From the NCBI GenBank assembly GCA_030145205.1, contig JAQYVZ010000024.1, positions 1-62,019 of the forward strand: a stretch of 62,019 bases of DNA. The letters are read 5' to 3'. This document shows, in pieces, positions 34,337-41,421 of the stretch (its first letter is position 1; every line of letters begins with the position of its first letter). Under the pieces are notes generated by a model. That model was not told the origin of the DNA, ran no database searches, and worked only from the letters and a program-made list of their open reading frames with translations. This DNA is from Desulfuromonadales bacterium. Lineage in GTDB: Bacteria > Desulfobacterota > Desulfuromonadia > Desulfuromonadales > BM103. A program made the translations under genes and the position numbers.

Positions 34337-34548
34337 GCAATTTCCTCCTGATAAGTCGCTCAGATTCGATATCCAGTTAAAGGGATTAATTACAAAAAGT
34401 GTTCTATCCGGTTGCGCCAGTCGAGCCGTATGAGAAGGTTCATCTCTGGTTTATCAGGGGGTTACGGCCCGAAAATGGGTTGTGAAAGGGTAATGGAAGG
34501 GACATCAAAATGCAAGGTTTTTATCTCTTTAGGACGGGATGTTTAGTC

Positions 34549-34577
34549 TGGACAGAGAAACAATGATGGTGTACAAT
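34549..34577 (+). promoter_or_regulatory. Sigma-70 promoter of the ferredoxin gene
   Basis: TGGACA (34549-34554) and TACAAT (34572-34577), each 5/6 to consensus, are separated by 17 bases. The start is about 50 bases before the ferredoxin ATG. Confidence 0.7.
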
Positions 34578-34634
34578 CCCCGGCGAGTTAGAGGTTACTT
34601 ATCTCAAAAACACATTAATCAGGAGGAATATCTC

Positions 34635-34805
34635 ATGGCTTACACGATTACTGACGAATGCATTAACTGCGCTGCTTGTGTTGATTCTTGCCCTGTTGAC
34701 GCTATCAGCGAAGAGGGCGACAAGCACACAATCGACGCTACGACCTGCACCGATTGCGCTGCCTGCGTTGATACTTGCCCGGTTGACGCTATTCAACAGG
34801 TTTAA
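34635..34805 (+). CDS. 2[4Fe-4S] clostridial-type ferredoxin
   Basis: A 56-residue ferredoxin with two complete CxxCxxCxxxCP motifs, CINCAACVDSCP and CTDCAACVDTCP, in near-perfect internal duplication. It is a low-potential soluble electron carrier that could serve AOR, pyruvate:ferredoxin oxidoreductase or MetVF. The true start is the ATG at 34635, with AGGAGG 8 bases upstream; the upstream open frame runs through the promoter. A strong promoter and a strong terminator frame it as a single-gene, highly expressed unit. Confidence 0.96.
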   Translation: MAYTITDECINCAACVDSCPVDAISEEGDKHTIDATTCTDCAACVDTCPVDAIQQV

Positions 34806-34836
34806 GTTTTTCCGTTCTCGCAACGGTAATTGAACG

Positions 34837-34874
34837 AAAAAAACGCTGCATCCGTTTGGATGCAGCGTTTTTTT
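34837..34874. terminator. Bidirectional terminator between ferredoxin and the DUF3426 gene
   Basis: AAAAAAACGCTGCATCC and GGATGCAGCGTTTTTTT form a long symmetrical stem with a 4-base loop, with A-run and T-run on the two sides. Confidence 0.92.
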
Positions 34875-34899
34875 ATGTGTGCTCTGTGAACTGCGGTGG

Positions 34900-36933
34900 T
34901 TAACCTCCAGGCTTCGAAGTCACTACTTCTGCTTTAATGTTGTCGAGGCCTTCAGGGAGATTACGGAACACGATCGTGAAGGGAATGGACGCCCCTGCGG
35001 CGACATTCATGTTGGACAGGCTGTCGCCGAACTGGTTGTTCATCGCCGTTTCCAGGGTTTCAAACGGCTCTTCCTGGAGCGTGCCAGTAGCCAGGGGGTT
35101 GCCGCAGTAGACCGTTTGTTGAAACAGGGTGTTCCCCTGGGCATCCAGCAGGATCCCTTTGATGGTGATTGCGGAGCGTGCTGTGGAGAAGTTGTTAACG
35201 GCTGTTCCTTGCACAACCAGTAATTGTCCAGCTGTCCGGTTGTTGACATAGCTGGTGCCGGAGATGTTGATGCCGATTTTATGCTCCTGAACCGCTGGCT
35301 GGGAGCCGCCGGTGAACCGTTCAATGATGCGATTGATGTCAAGGCCGCCATCCTGCATATAGAAGTAACCGGCGGCTCCGCCCAAGGTGAGCAGAAGCAG
35401 GATCAACAGCAGCAGGATCCTGGCGAGCGGGCCTTTCTTGCGCTTGACCGGTGGTGCCGGCAACGGCTCATCGGTCATGCCGTCGTCGAAGCTTTCTTGT
35501 GACTTCGGTGGCGGCGGAACATCCAGCGACGGTTCTTCCGTCTCCAGAGTCGCTCCCGCAAAATCGCTGCCGGAATCGAAGCTGCCAGCTGAGTCCCCGT
35601 CATCCTGCGTCAGGTCAATTTCGCCGAACTGCAGATCGTTTGCGCCGTCAGTGTCATCGTCGCCAAGGGCGGGTGCGGCGGTTTCTGTCTCAAAGGCGGG
35701 CTCGTCGAAATCAAATGCGTCTTCGTCATCGGAGGAGTCATCTCCCCACTGCTCGCTGGTGGGTTCCTCCTCGGAAGATGGGGCGGTGTCCAGGGCCGGG
35801 GCATCATCAAAGGCGAAGGCGTCGTCATCTCCGTCCACCTCAAATGTGTCGTCGGCCGCGGCGGAGTCCTCCTCTTGAAGGGTAGGCGTATCAAGCTCGG
35901 GCTCATCAAAAGCAAATTCTTTCGAAGCTTCTTCGGTCGCATCGGCTTCATCACCGAAGCTGAACTCACCTGAGTTGTCGTCCAGAGAGGTGCTGCCCTC
36001 GTCGAGAGCAAATTCGTCGGCAGTGTCCGGGGTCTCGTCAAAGGCGAACCCGTCGGAGCTTTCCGCCACGGCATCGCTGCCTTCGTCAAGGACAAACTCA
36101 TCGGCAGTGTCCGGGGCTTCACCAAAGGCGAACTCGTCGGCACTTTCGGCAGAGGCATCGCTGCCCTCGTCAAGAGCAAATTCGTCGGCTGTATCCGGAG
36201 TTTCGTCAAGGGCGAACTCGTCGTCACCCTCATCGGTGGCATCGCTACCCGCGTCAAAAGCGAACTCGTCAGAAGCGTCGGCAGACATGTCAACAGCGAC
36301 TTCTTCCGGGCTGGCATCGTCGCTATCCGGAGAGAACTCCTCCGTTGACTCGTCGCTATCAACGGCGACCTCGTCATCAGCGTCGCTTTCTGCCTCCGGG
36401 GGCGCGAATGAGAATTCATCCGCCAGCTCTCCCTCGCCCTTTGCCGTTGTCGCCATCTCCTGCTCAAGGCCACTGAAGTCGAGTTCAACTTCCCTGGTCG
36501 ACGGTTCTTCGTCCATGGCCGGAGCCTCTGCAGATAGCGTAGTCTCCTCCTGGGGGGCCTCATCGTCGGAGAAGGTCGTCTCTGCCGGCGGGGCCAGCGG
36601 AACCGCCTCCATATTCATGGCATCAAAATCGATGCTCTCGTCCATCGGTTCTGAGGCCGGTGGTTCCTCAGAAGGTTCGGAAACTGGCGCGTCCTCCGTG
36701 GGTTCGGGTGTCGACGTTTCTTCGGAGGGCTCAGGTGCTGAAACGTCTTCTGTCGCTGCGGCAACCGGCTGTTCTTCCACCGGGGCGGGCACTTCTTCTG
36801 CCGGCTCAGGTTCAGGTGGCATCACGGTAAAGACGTGCTTGCATTTGGAACAACGAACTTTGGTGCCGGTCGATTTCAGCTTCTCATCGGCGAGACGGAA
36901 GCGGGTGCTGCATTCTTCGCACTGAATAATCAT
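34900..36933 (-). CDS. Zinc-ribbon/DUF3426 membrane protein with long acidic repeat region
   Basis: A 677-residue protein in three parts. An MJ0042-type zinc ribbon is at the N-terminus (Cys 5, 8, 28, 31). A very acidic region rich in Asp, Glu, Ser and Ala spans about 40-490 and contains tandem 28-residue units (DEFALDEGSDA... type). A membrane helix at about 498-518 (ARILLLLILLLLTLGG) is followed by a C-terminal DUF3426-like domain outside the membrane. Proteins with this architecture are widespread in proteobacteria with unknown function. The acidic part looks disordered. It shares a minus-strand unit with hpt, which ends upstream of it. Confidence 0.85.
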   Translation of the reverse strand: MIIQCEECSTRFRLADEKLKSTGTKVRCSKCKHVFTVMPPEPEPAEEVPAPVEEQPVAAATEDVSAPEPSEETSTPEPTEDAPVSEPSEEPPASEPMDESIDFDAMNMEAVPLAPPAETTFSDDEAPQEETTLSAEAPAMDEEPSTREVELDFSGLEQEMATTAKGEGELADEFSFAPPEAESDADDEVAVDSDESTEEFSPDSDDASPEEVAVDMSADASDEFAFDAGSDATDEGDDEFALDETPDTADEFALDEGSDASAESADEFAFGEAPDTADEFVLDEGSDAVAESSDGFAFDETPDTADEFALDEGSTSLDDNSGEFSFGDEADATEEASKEFAFDEPELDTPTLQEEDSAAADDTFEVDGDDDAFAFDDAPALDTAPSSEEEPTSEQWGDDSSDDEDAFDFDEPAFETETAAPALGDDDTDGANDLQFGEIDLTQDDGDSAGSFDSGSDFAGATLETEEPSLDVPPPPKSQESFDDGMTDEPLPAPPVKRKKGPLARILLLLILLLLTLGGAAGYFYMQDGGLDINRIIERFTGGSQPAVQEHKIGINISGTSYVNNRTAGQLLVVQGTAVNNFSTARSAITIKGILLDAQGNTLFQQTVYCGNPLATGTLQEEPFETLETAMNNQFGDSLSNMNVAAGASIPFTIVFRNLPEGLDNIKAEVVTSKPGG
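35992..36275 (-). repeat. 84-bp tandem repeat inside the DUF3426 gene
   Basis: Units begin at 35992, 36076, 36160 and 36244, exactly 84 bases apart, giving about 3.4 imperfect copies. Each encodes 28 residues built on a DEFxLDEGSDA...FAF(D/G)E(T/A)PDTA pattern. Copies differ at scattered positions, so the array is not recent but keeps frame. Confidence 0.85.
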
Positions 36934-36945
36934 TCAGTTTCTCCC

Positions 36946-37473
36946 TCAGTCTGTTTCAACCAGGAAAATATCAGAAAGGTTGCGGTAGCGTTCGTCCCAG
37001 TCCAGACCGTAGCCGACAATGAAGCCGTCATCCATTGAAAAGCCGGTGTAGTCGACCCGGACGTCGGTGATGCGGGCTTCTTGTTTGTCAACTAGCGTGC
37101 AGACCCGCAGGCTGGCTGGTTCACGCTGCCATAGCTTTTCGCAGAGAGCCTCCAGAGTCTGGCCGCTGTCAACGATGTCTTCAACAATCAGAACATCCTG
37201 CCCCTTGATCGACATTTCGAGGTCTTTGCGGAATTCAATGATTCCGGAGGAGCGGGTTTCCGAGCCGTAGCTGGCAATCCGCATAAAGTCCACGACAACC
37301 GGTGTCTGAACGGCGCGGATCAGGTCGGCAACGAACAGGAAAGACCCCTTGAGAACACCAACCATGAGAATCTGCCGGCCCTGGTAGTCGTGATCGATCT
37401 GCCGGGCCAGTTCGGCAATGCGGGCCGCGATCTGCTCGCGGGAGTAAAGGATTGTCATGGGAGGGTTATTCAT
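36946..37473 (-). CDS. hpt: Hypoxanthine phosphoribosyltransferase
   Basis: A 175-residue purine salvage enzyme making IMP (and GMP) from PRPP. The PRPP-binding motif VLIVEDIVDSGQTL is near residue 95, VGVLKGSFLFVADL lies upstream, and the base-contacting VDYTGFSMDDGFIVGYGLD segment is near the C-terminus. The ATG at 37471-37473 has AGGAAG 5 bases upstream. It precedes the DUF3426 gene by 12 bases on the same strand and is divergent from the DUF1573 gene. Confidence 0.94.
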   Translation of the reverse strand: MNNPPMTILYSREQIAARIAELARQIDHDYQGRQILMVGVLKGSFLFVADLIRAVQTPVVVDFMRIASYGSETRSSGIIEFRKDLEMSIKGQDVLIVEDIVDSGQTLEALCEKLWQREPASLRVCTLVDKQEARITDVRVDYTGFSMDDGFIVGYGLDWDERYRNLSDIFLVETD

Positions 37474-37578
37474 GCGTCTTCCTATGCCTGGATTCAAGCG
37501 AACATTCTATAGCAAAGCACTTGTTTTGTGTCAATTTTTTCGCCGGTGTGACTCTTTTGTCAAGGAGAAGGTCGGGTG

Positions 37579-37587
37579 TGATATAAT
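37579..37587 (+). promoter_or_regulatory. Extended -10 promoter of the DUF1573 gene
   Basis: TGATATAAT provides a perfect TATAAT (37582-37587) with the TGn extension. A TTGTCA lies 19 bases upstream, which is a poor spacing, so the extended -10 probably dominates. Confidence 0.5.
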
Positions 37588-37636
37588 TCGACGAATAAAC
37601 CCTCGTCTCTGTTCGTTTCCGGGAGGTTCATCTGTC

Positions 37637-38317
37637 GTGATTAAAATAAAGGTGCTGATTGTTGTTTGCTGTACAATTTTGACTGCCGGCTTGGTCCATG
37701 CGGCACCGAAACTGGTGGTCGATCAGGTCAATTATGATTTCGGATCGGTGTCCCAGGGGGAAAGAGTCCTGCATACCTTCAAATTTACGAATGCCGGCGA
37801 CGAGCCGTTGTTGATCAGCAAGGTTCGGAGCTCCTGCGGTTGTACGGCGGCACTACTCTCCGCGAAACACCTGGACCCAGGCGAACAGGGGGAGTTGCAG
37901 GCTAATTTCGACAGCGCCCGCTTTCGCGGCAGTGTCAGCAAGAAAATCTACCTCTATTCCAATGATCCGCTGGTGCCGGTAAAGCCGTTGCAGATCAAGG
38001 GCCAGGTCCTTGAGCTGTTCAACCTGTCGCCGCGACAAGTGAACTTCGGCGCGGTCGAGGCGGGAGAAACCTTCGAGCAGCAGGTGACTTTGAAGAACCA
38101 GACCGAGGAGCCGTTGCTGATTGCTGCGGTTGAGACCACAACTCCGCAGCTGCGGGCCCATTTTGACGAACAGCTGCCGGCGGGCGGAGCCAGTGAGGTG
38201 CGCGTTGCGCTGAAGGTGAAGCCGGGCCAGAAACGGTTCAGCGGGTATGTGATCTTCAAGATTCAGGGGGAACGTATGTACGACCTACGCTTGCCGGTGT
38301 ACGCCACGATTAACTGA
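37637..38317 (+). CDS. DUF1573-domain exported protein
   Basis: A 226-residue protein with a signal peptide (hydrophobic ICVVCC-like core, likely cleaved after VHA) and an Ig-like DUF1573 domain starting at YDFGSVSQGERVLHTFKFTN and containing the conserved CGCT. The second half (NFGAVEAGETFEQQVTLKN) looks like a second Ig-like repeat. Function is unknown; the family is periplasmic. I chose the GTG at 37637 with GGGAGG upstream, since the longer frame would read back through the promoter and lack a proper signal peptide. The Rieske gene follows 77 bases later with its own -10. Confidence 0.8.
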   Translation: MIKIKVLIVVCCTILTAGLVHAAPKLVVDQVNYDFGSVSQGERVLHTFKFTNAGDEPLLISKVRSSCGCTAALLSAKHLDPGEQGELQANFDSARFRGSVSKKIYLYSNDPLVPVKPLQIKGQVLELFNLSPRQVNFGAVEAGETFEQQVTLKNQTEEPLLIAAVETTTPQLRAHFDEQLPAGGASEVRVALKVKPGQKRFSGYVIFKIQGERMYDLRLPVYATIN

Positions 38318-38333
38318 GCGTCAGGCGATTCTT

Positions 38334-38342
38334 TGCTATAAT
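38334..38342 (+). promoter_or_regulatory. Extended -10 promoter of the Rieske/cytochrome b operon
   Basis: TGCTATAAT contains TATAAT (38337-38342) with the TGn extension. No good -35 is visible. Confidence 0.45.
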
Positions 38343-38394
38343 CCTAAAGCAGTGAATTCAGTGTTGGCAGGAATTACATATCACGGGAGATTCC

Positions 38395-38829
38395 ATGGAA
38401 CCGAATCTGGTGTCGCCGTCACAACGGCGCAATTTTCTTATGATCATGCTGGGGGGCGTCGGATCCCTGCTGGCGGTTGCTGCAGGTTGGCCGCTGGTGC
38501 GTTTTCTGATGCCGTCGGATACGGGCGATGCTGCCAGCCAAGTGGCGATTGACCGGACGCTGGTTACACCCGGTACGGCACATCTGTTTCAGTTTCAGGG
38601 CCGGCCGGCGGTGGTTCTGCAAACTGCTCCGGGTGAGTTCGTGGCGTTGTCGGCTGTCTGTACCCATCTGGGATGCATCGTCCAGTGGCAGGAGGAGGAA
38701 TCGCAATTCCTCTGCCCTTGTCATGCTGGACGGTTTTCTACCGATGGCTCGGTGATCAGCGGACCGCCGCCCAAGCCTCTTGAAATTTTACCCGTTACTC
38801 TGGATGGCGACCAGGTTCTGGTCGGTTAG
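38395..38829 (+). CDS. Rieske 2Fe-2S protein of a quinol-oxidising bc-type complex
   Basis: A 144-residue Rieske protein. SQRRNFLMIMLGG at the N-terminus resembles a twin-arginine signal-anchor, with a membrane helix at about 14-36. The cluster ligands are Cys89 and His91 (CTHLGC) and Cys107 and His110 (CPCHAG), with Cys94 and Cys109 placed for the disulfide. Length suits a QcrA/PetC type. It is the first gene of a three-gene unit with cytochrome b and a pentaheme cytochrome. Electrons from quinol would pass through it at the outer face of the membrane. Confidence 0.93.
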   Translation: MEPNLVSPSQRRNFLMIMLGGVGSLLAVAAGWPLVRFLMPSDTGDAASQVAIDRTLVTPGTAHLFQFQGRPAVVLQTAPGEFVALSAVCTHLGCIVQWQEEESQFLCPCHAGRFSTDGSVISGPPPKPLEILPVTLDGDQVLVG

Positions 38830-38838
38830 GAGATACCG

Positions 38839-39939
38839 ATGTCACCATTGAAAATGCTGGTCGATTTTCTGGATGTGCGGTTGGGGGTGCGGGACATTTT
38901 CGCCAAAGAGGTGAGCGGTTACCTGCTGCCACGCCGGGTGAATGCCTGGTACACTCTTGGTGCCGTTCTGTTGACCCTGTTCGGACTGCAGATTTTTACC
39001 GGGATTCTGCTGCTGGTTTACTATGTGCCGCACGCCGATCTGGCGTTTGCCAGTGTACAGGCCATTGTCAATGATGTGCCCTTCGGTTGGCTGATCCGCA
39101 TGCTGCATGCCGTTGGCGCCAATGTCATCGTCATCGCCCTGCTGCTGCATATGCTGTCGGTACTTTTTATGGCTGCCTACAAGGGCCGGCGGGAGTTTAC
39201 CTGGCTGTCCGGTTTTGTCTTGTTCAACCTGACCATGGGGCTCTGCCTGACCGGCTACCTGCTGCCCTGGAGTCAGCTCTCCTTCTGGGCGACGACAGTG
39301 GCCACCGACACTCCGGGAGCCATCCCTGTGGTCGGTGATTTTCTGGTGGAGTTCCTGCGCGGCGGTGCGACTGTCGGCAACCAGACCCTGGGGCGTTTCT
39401 TCGCCTTGCACGTGGTGGGTATGCCGCTGATCCTGCTCGGCCTGATCGGGTTTCACCTGTTCTGCGTCAAGCGGCGCGGGATCTCCACGCCGCCCTTCGG
39501 TGAGGACTACCTCGCTGATGAATTGCTGCCGTTCTTCGAACATGAAGAGCACCCCGCTGGCATCCCCTTCTTTCCGAACTACGTAGTCAAAGATGCGGCA
39601 GTCATCTGTTTCTTCCTGGCCTTTTTGCTGGCGATTATTTTCTATTTGCCTGGGCTCTTCTTCCCACCGTCGGCATTTGAACCGGCCGATCCGTTTGTAA
39701 CACCGCCGGGGATCAAGCCGGAATGGTATTTCCTCTGGGCCTACCAGACACTCAAGATCTTCCCGAGCGAGATTATCGGCCTCGGTGTGCAGGGCGCATT
39801 CATGACCTTCCTCGCCCTGCTGCCTTTCATTGACCGGGGACGGGAGCGGCGACCGGCCAAGCGACCTGTGTTCGTGACCTGCTACGTACTCGGTATCCTT
39901 CTGTTCGTGGCCATTTCCATCTGGGGGCATTACTCATGA
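38839..39939 (+). CDS. Cytochrome b of a Rieske/cytochrome b complex
   Basis: A 366-residue integral membrane protein with about eight helices. The haem ligands appear as His90 and His104 in one helix and His191 and His206 in another; the 14-residue gap in the second pair resembles cytochrome b6 rather than mitochondrial cytochrome b. The Qo-site motif PEWY is present (IKPEWYFLWAYQ). The subunit IV-like part is fused, so this is a single-chain b6/IV-type protein. It overlaps the pentaheme gene by 4 bases. Confidence 0.92.
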   Translation: MSPLKMLVDFLDVRLGVRDIFAKEVSGYLLPRRVNAWYTLGAVLLTLFGLQIFTGILLLVYYVPHADLAFASVQAIVNDVPFGWLIRMLHAVGANVIVIALLLHMLSVLFMAAYKGRREFTWLSGFVLFNLTMGLCLTGYLLPWSQLSFWATTVATDTPGAIPVVGDFLVEFLRGGATVGNQTLGRFFALHVVGMPLILLGLIGFHLFCVKRRGISTPPFGEDYLADELLPFFEHEEHPAGIPFFPNYVVKDAAVICFFLAFLLAIIFYLPGLFFPPSAFEPADPFVTPPGIKPEWYFLWAYQTLKIFPSEIIGLGVQGAFMTFLALLPFIDRGRERRPAKRPVFVTCYVLGILLFVAISIWGHYS

Positions 39940-40751
39940 TACGGCAAACGATCCTGTGTTGTGGTTTCCTCGTGGTCCTGGTCTGCGGCCTGCTGGTTTC
40001 ACCGGCAGCTGCCCAGCAGGACGAAACCGTTTGCATCCAATGCCACGGCGGCCTGCCGGACGCGCTGGGGGTGCCGGTCGGGGAATGGCGGCAGAGCCTG
40101 CATGCCGACAACGGCATCTCCTGCCATGATTGTCATGGTGGTGATCCGACCGATTTCGCCATGGCGATGAGTCCCGAACGCGGTTTCCTCGGTGCGCCGG
40201 ATTATACGGCTGTACCGGAGTTTTGCGGGCGCTGTCACGTTGGTGTACTTGGTGACTACCAGGAGAGTGCCCACGGCCAGGCGCTGCAGGCGGGTGGCGC
40301 CCAGTGCGTGATGTGTCACGGCAACCATGCTGTGCAGAAGGCGAGCCTCGACCTGATCAATCCGGAGAGCTGCGCGCGCTGCCACGATTACGAACGGGCC
40401 GACAAGATCAAAGGTATCCTGGCTGACACCGATGGCAAGATCATCGCTATGGAAGAAGAGTTGGCTCGCCTTGGCAAACTCGGTATGGCTGTGGAGGCCT
40501 TTGAAGGGCAGCTGTTCGACCTGCGCAACCGGTTCCATCGTGCTTTTCATACGGTCAAAGAGGCGCGTGTCCGTGAACAGACCGGAGAAGTCCTGGCGGG
40601 CCTTGAGACGCTGCGAGCCGGGGTGGATGAAATCGATGCTGGCCTAGGACAGCGTAAGCTGTGGGGCGGTGTTGCGATCGCCCTGCTGGTTCTGGCCGGC
40701 ATCCTGTTCTTGCAGATGCGCAAGACGTATGAAGAGGACGAAAAAGGGTGA
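39936..40751 (+). CDS. Membrane-anchored pentaheme c-type cytochrome of the bc complex
   Basis: A 271-residue exported cytochrome with a signal peptide to about residue 26 and five CxxCH motifs at residues 33-37, 63-67, 97-101, 124-128 and 146-150. A helical region of about 80 residues follows, then a C-terminal membrane helix (about 242-261). It takes the place of cytochrome c1/f in the Rieske-cytochrome b unit and should pass electrons to periplasmic cytochromes. The start overlaps the cytochrome b gene by ATGA, so the three subunits are made together. Confidence 0.9.
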   Translation: MIRQTILCCGFLVVLVCGLLVSPAAAQQDETVCIQCHGGLPDALGVPVGEWRQSLHADNGISCHDCHGGDPTDFAMAMSPERGFLGAPDYTAVPEFCGRCHVGVLGDYQESAHGQALQAGGAQCVMCHGNHAVQKASLDLINPESCARCHDYERADKIKGILADTDGKIIAMEEELARLGKLGMAVEAFEGQLFDLRNRFHRAFHTVKEARVREQTGEVLAGLETLRAGVDEIDAGLGQRKLWGGVAIALLVLAGILFLQMRKTYEEDEKG

Positions 40752-40782
40752 GGTACAGGGCAGCGTCCTGCTTGAATTGGCG

Positions 40783-40811
40783 TTGCAAACGATTTGGAGA
40801 TAGGGTATAAC
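40783..40811 (+). promoter_or_regulatory. Promoter of tRNA-Arg
   Basis: TTGCAA (40783-40788) and TATAAC (40806-40811) are separated by 17 bases. The tRNA begins 14 bases after the -10. Confidence 0.65.
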
Positions 40812-40824
40812 ACTTGCCTCGTGT

Positions 40825-40901
<77 letters not shown>

Positions 40902-40909
40902 ATAAAATC

Positions 40910-40942
40910 AAAGGGTTAGCTGCTTTTCGCGGCTAACCCTTT
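40910..40942 (+). terminator. Terminator of tRNA-Arg
   Basis: AAAGGGTTAGC and GCTAACCCTTT form an 11-bp stem with an 11-base loop and end in a T-run. Confidence 0.85.
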
Positions 40943-41026
40943 TTTGTTCTGTGCCTGAGGAGTGGTGTTATAATAACTTCCCGAGTCCGAATAGAAAAAA
41001 ACATGCTCCACAGTAGGCGATTTTCA

Positions 41027-41416
41027 ATGATTGAAGAATTCAAAACAGCCGCTCGACAGGGTCGTATCGAAATCTATCTGCAGGCTTGTTTTGTTGGTGA
41101 GGATCTGCAGCTGATTATCGCCGGTGGCGACCGGCCGCATATCGGTGCCGTGGCTGTCAGCATCTGTCCGCCAGGTCTCAAAAATTCCGAAGCGCAGGAG
41201 ATGACGACATCTGTCGTGACCGTGCCCGGCCATAAGGAAGATCAGCTGGCCCGGGAGGCGGCCCACCAGGTTGCCGTCGCAATCGGTCGGACCGTGAGCG
41301 TCAGCTGCGGGATTCACCTGGAGCAGATTTCGAAACAGGAAATTCAGGTTGTGCAGGAGTTGGTTCGTACTCTGGTTGATGAACTGGTCGTTCACCTCAA
41401 GGCAAACTCCCCGTAA
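41027..41416 (+). CDS. Small protein resembling LpdD-type prenylated-flavin chaperones
   Basis: A 129-residue cytoplasmic protein. The segment GEDLQLIIAGGDRPHIGAVA, followed by a VPGHKEDQLAREAA helix, resembles small proteins annotated as LpdD-like or as amino-acid-decarboxylase-associated. I recall this from the family's look and cannot confirm it without a profile search. There is no UbiD-type decarboxylase in the window. The start at 41027 has no strong ribosome site. It converges with hypF, with only 5 bases between the two stop codons. Confidence 0.5.
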   Translation: MIEEFKTAARQGRIEIYLQACFVGEDLQLIIAGGDRPHIGAVAVSICPPGLKNSEAQEMTTSVVTVPGHKEDQLAREAAHQVAVAIGRTVSVSCGIHLEQISKQEIQVVQELVRTLVDELVVHLKANSP

Positions 41417-41421
41417 AAATA

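Noticed and set aside
35992-36275. CRISPR-like array, because of regular 84-base periodicity
   Set aside because: Units are contiguous coding repeats without constant repeat/variable spacer structure and lie inside a gene.
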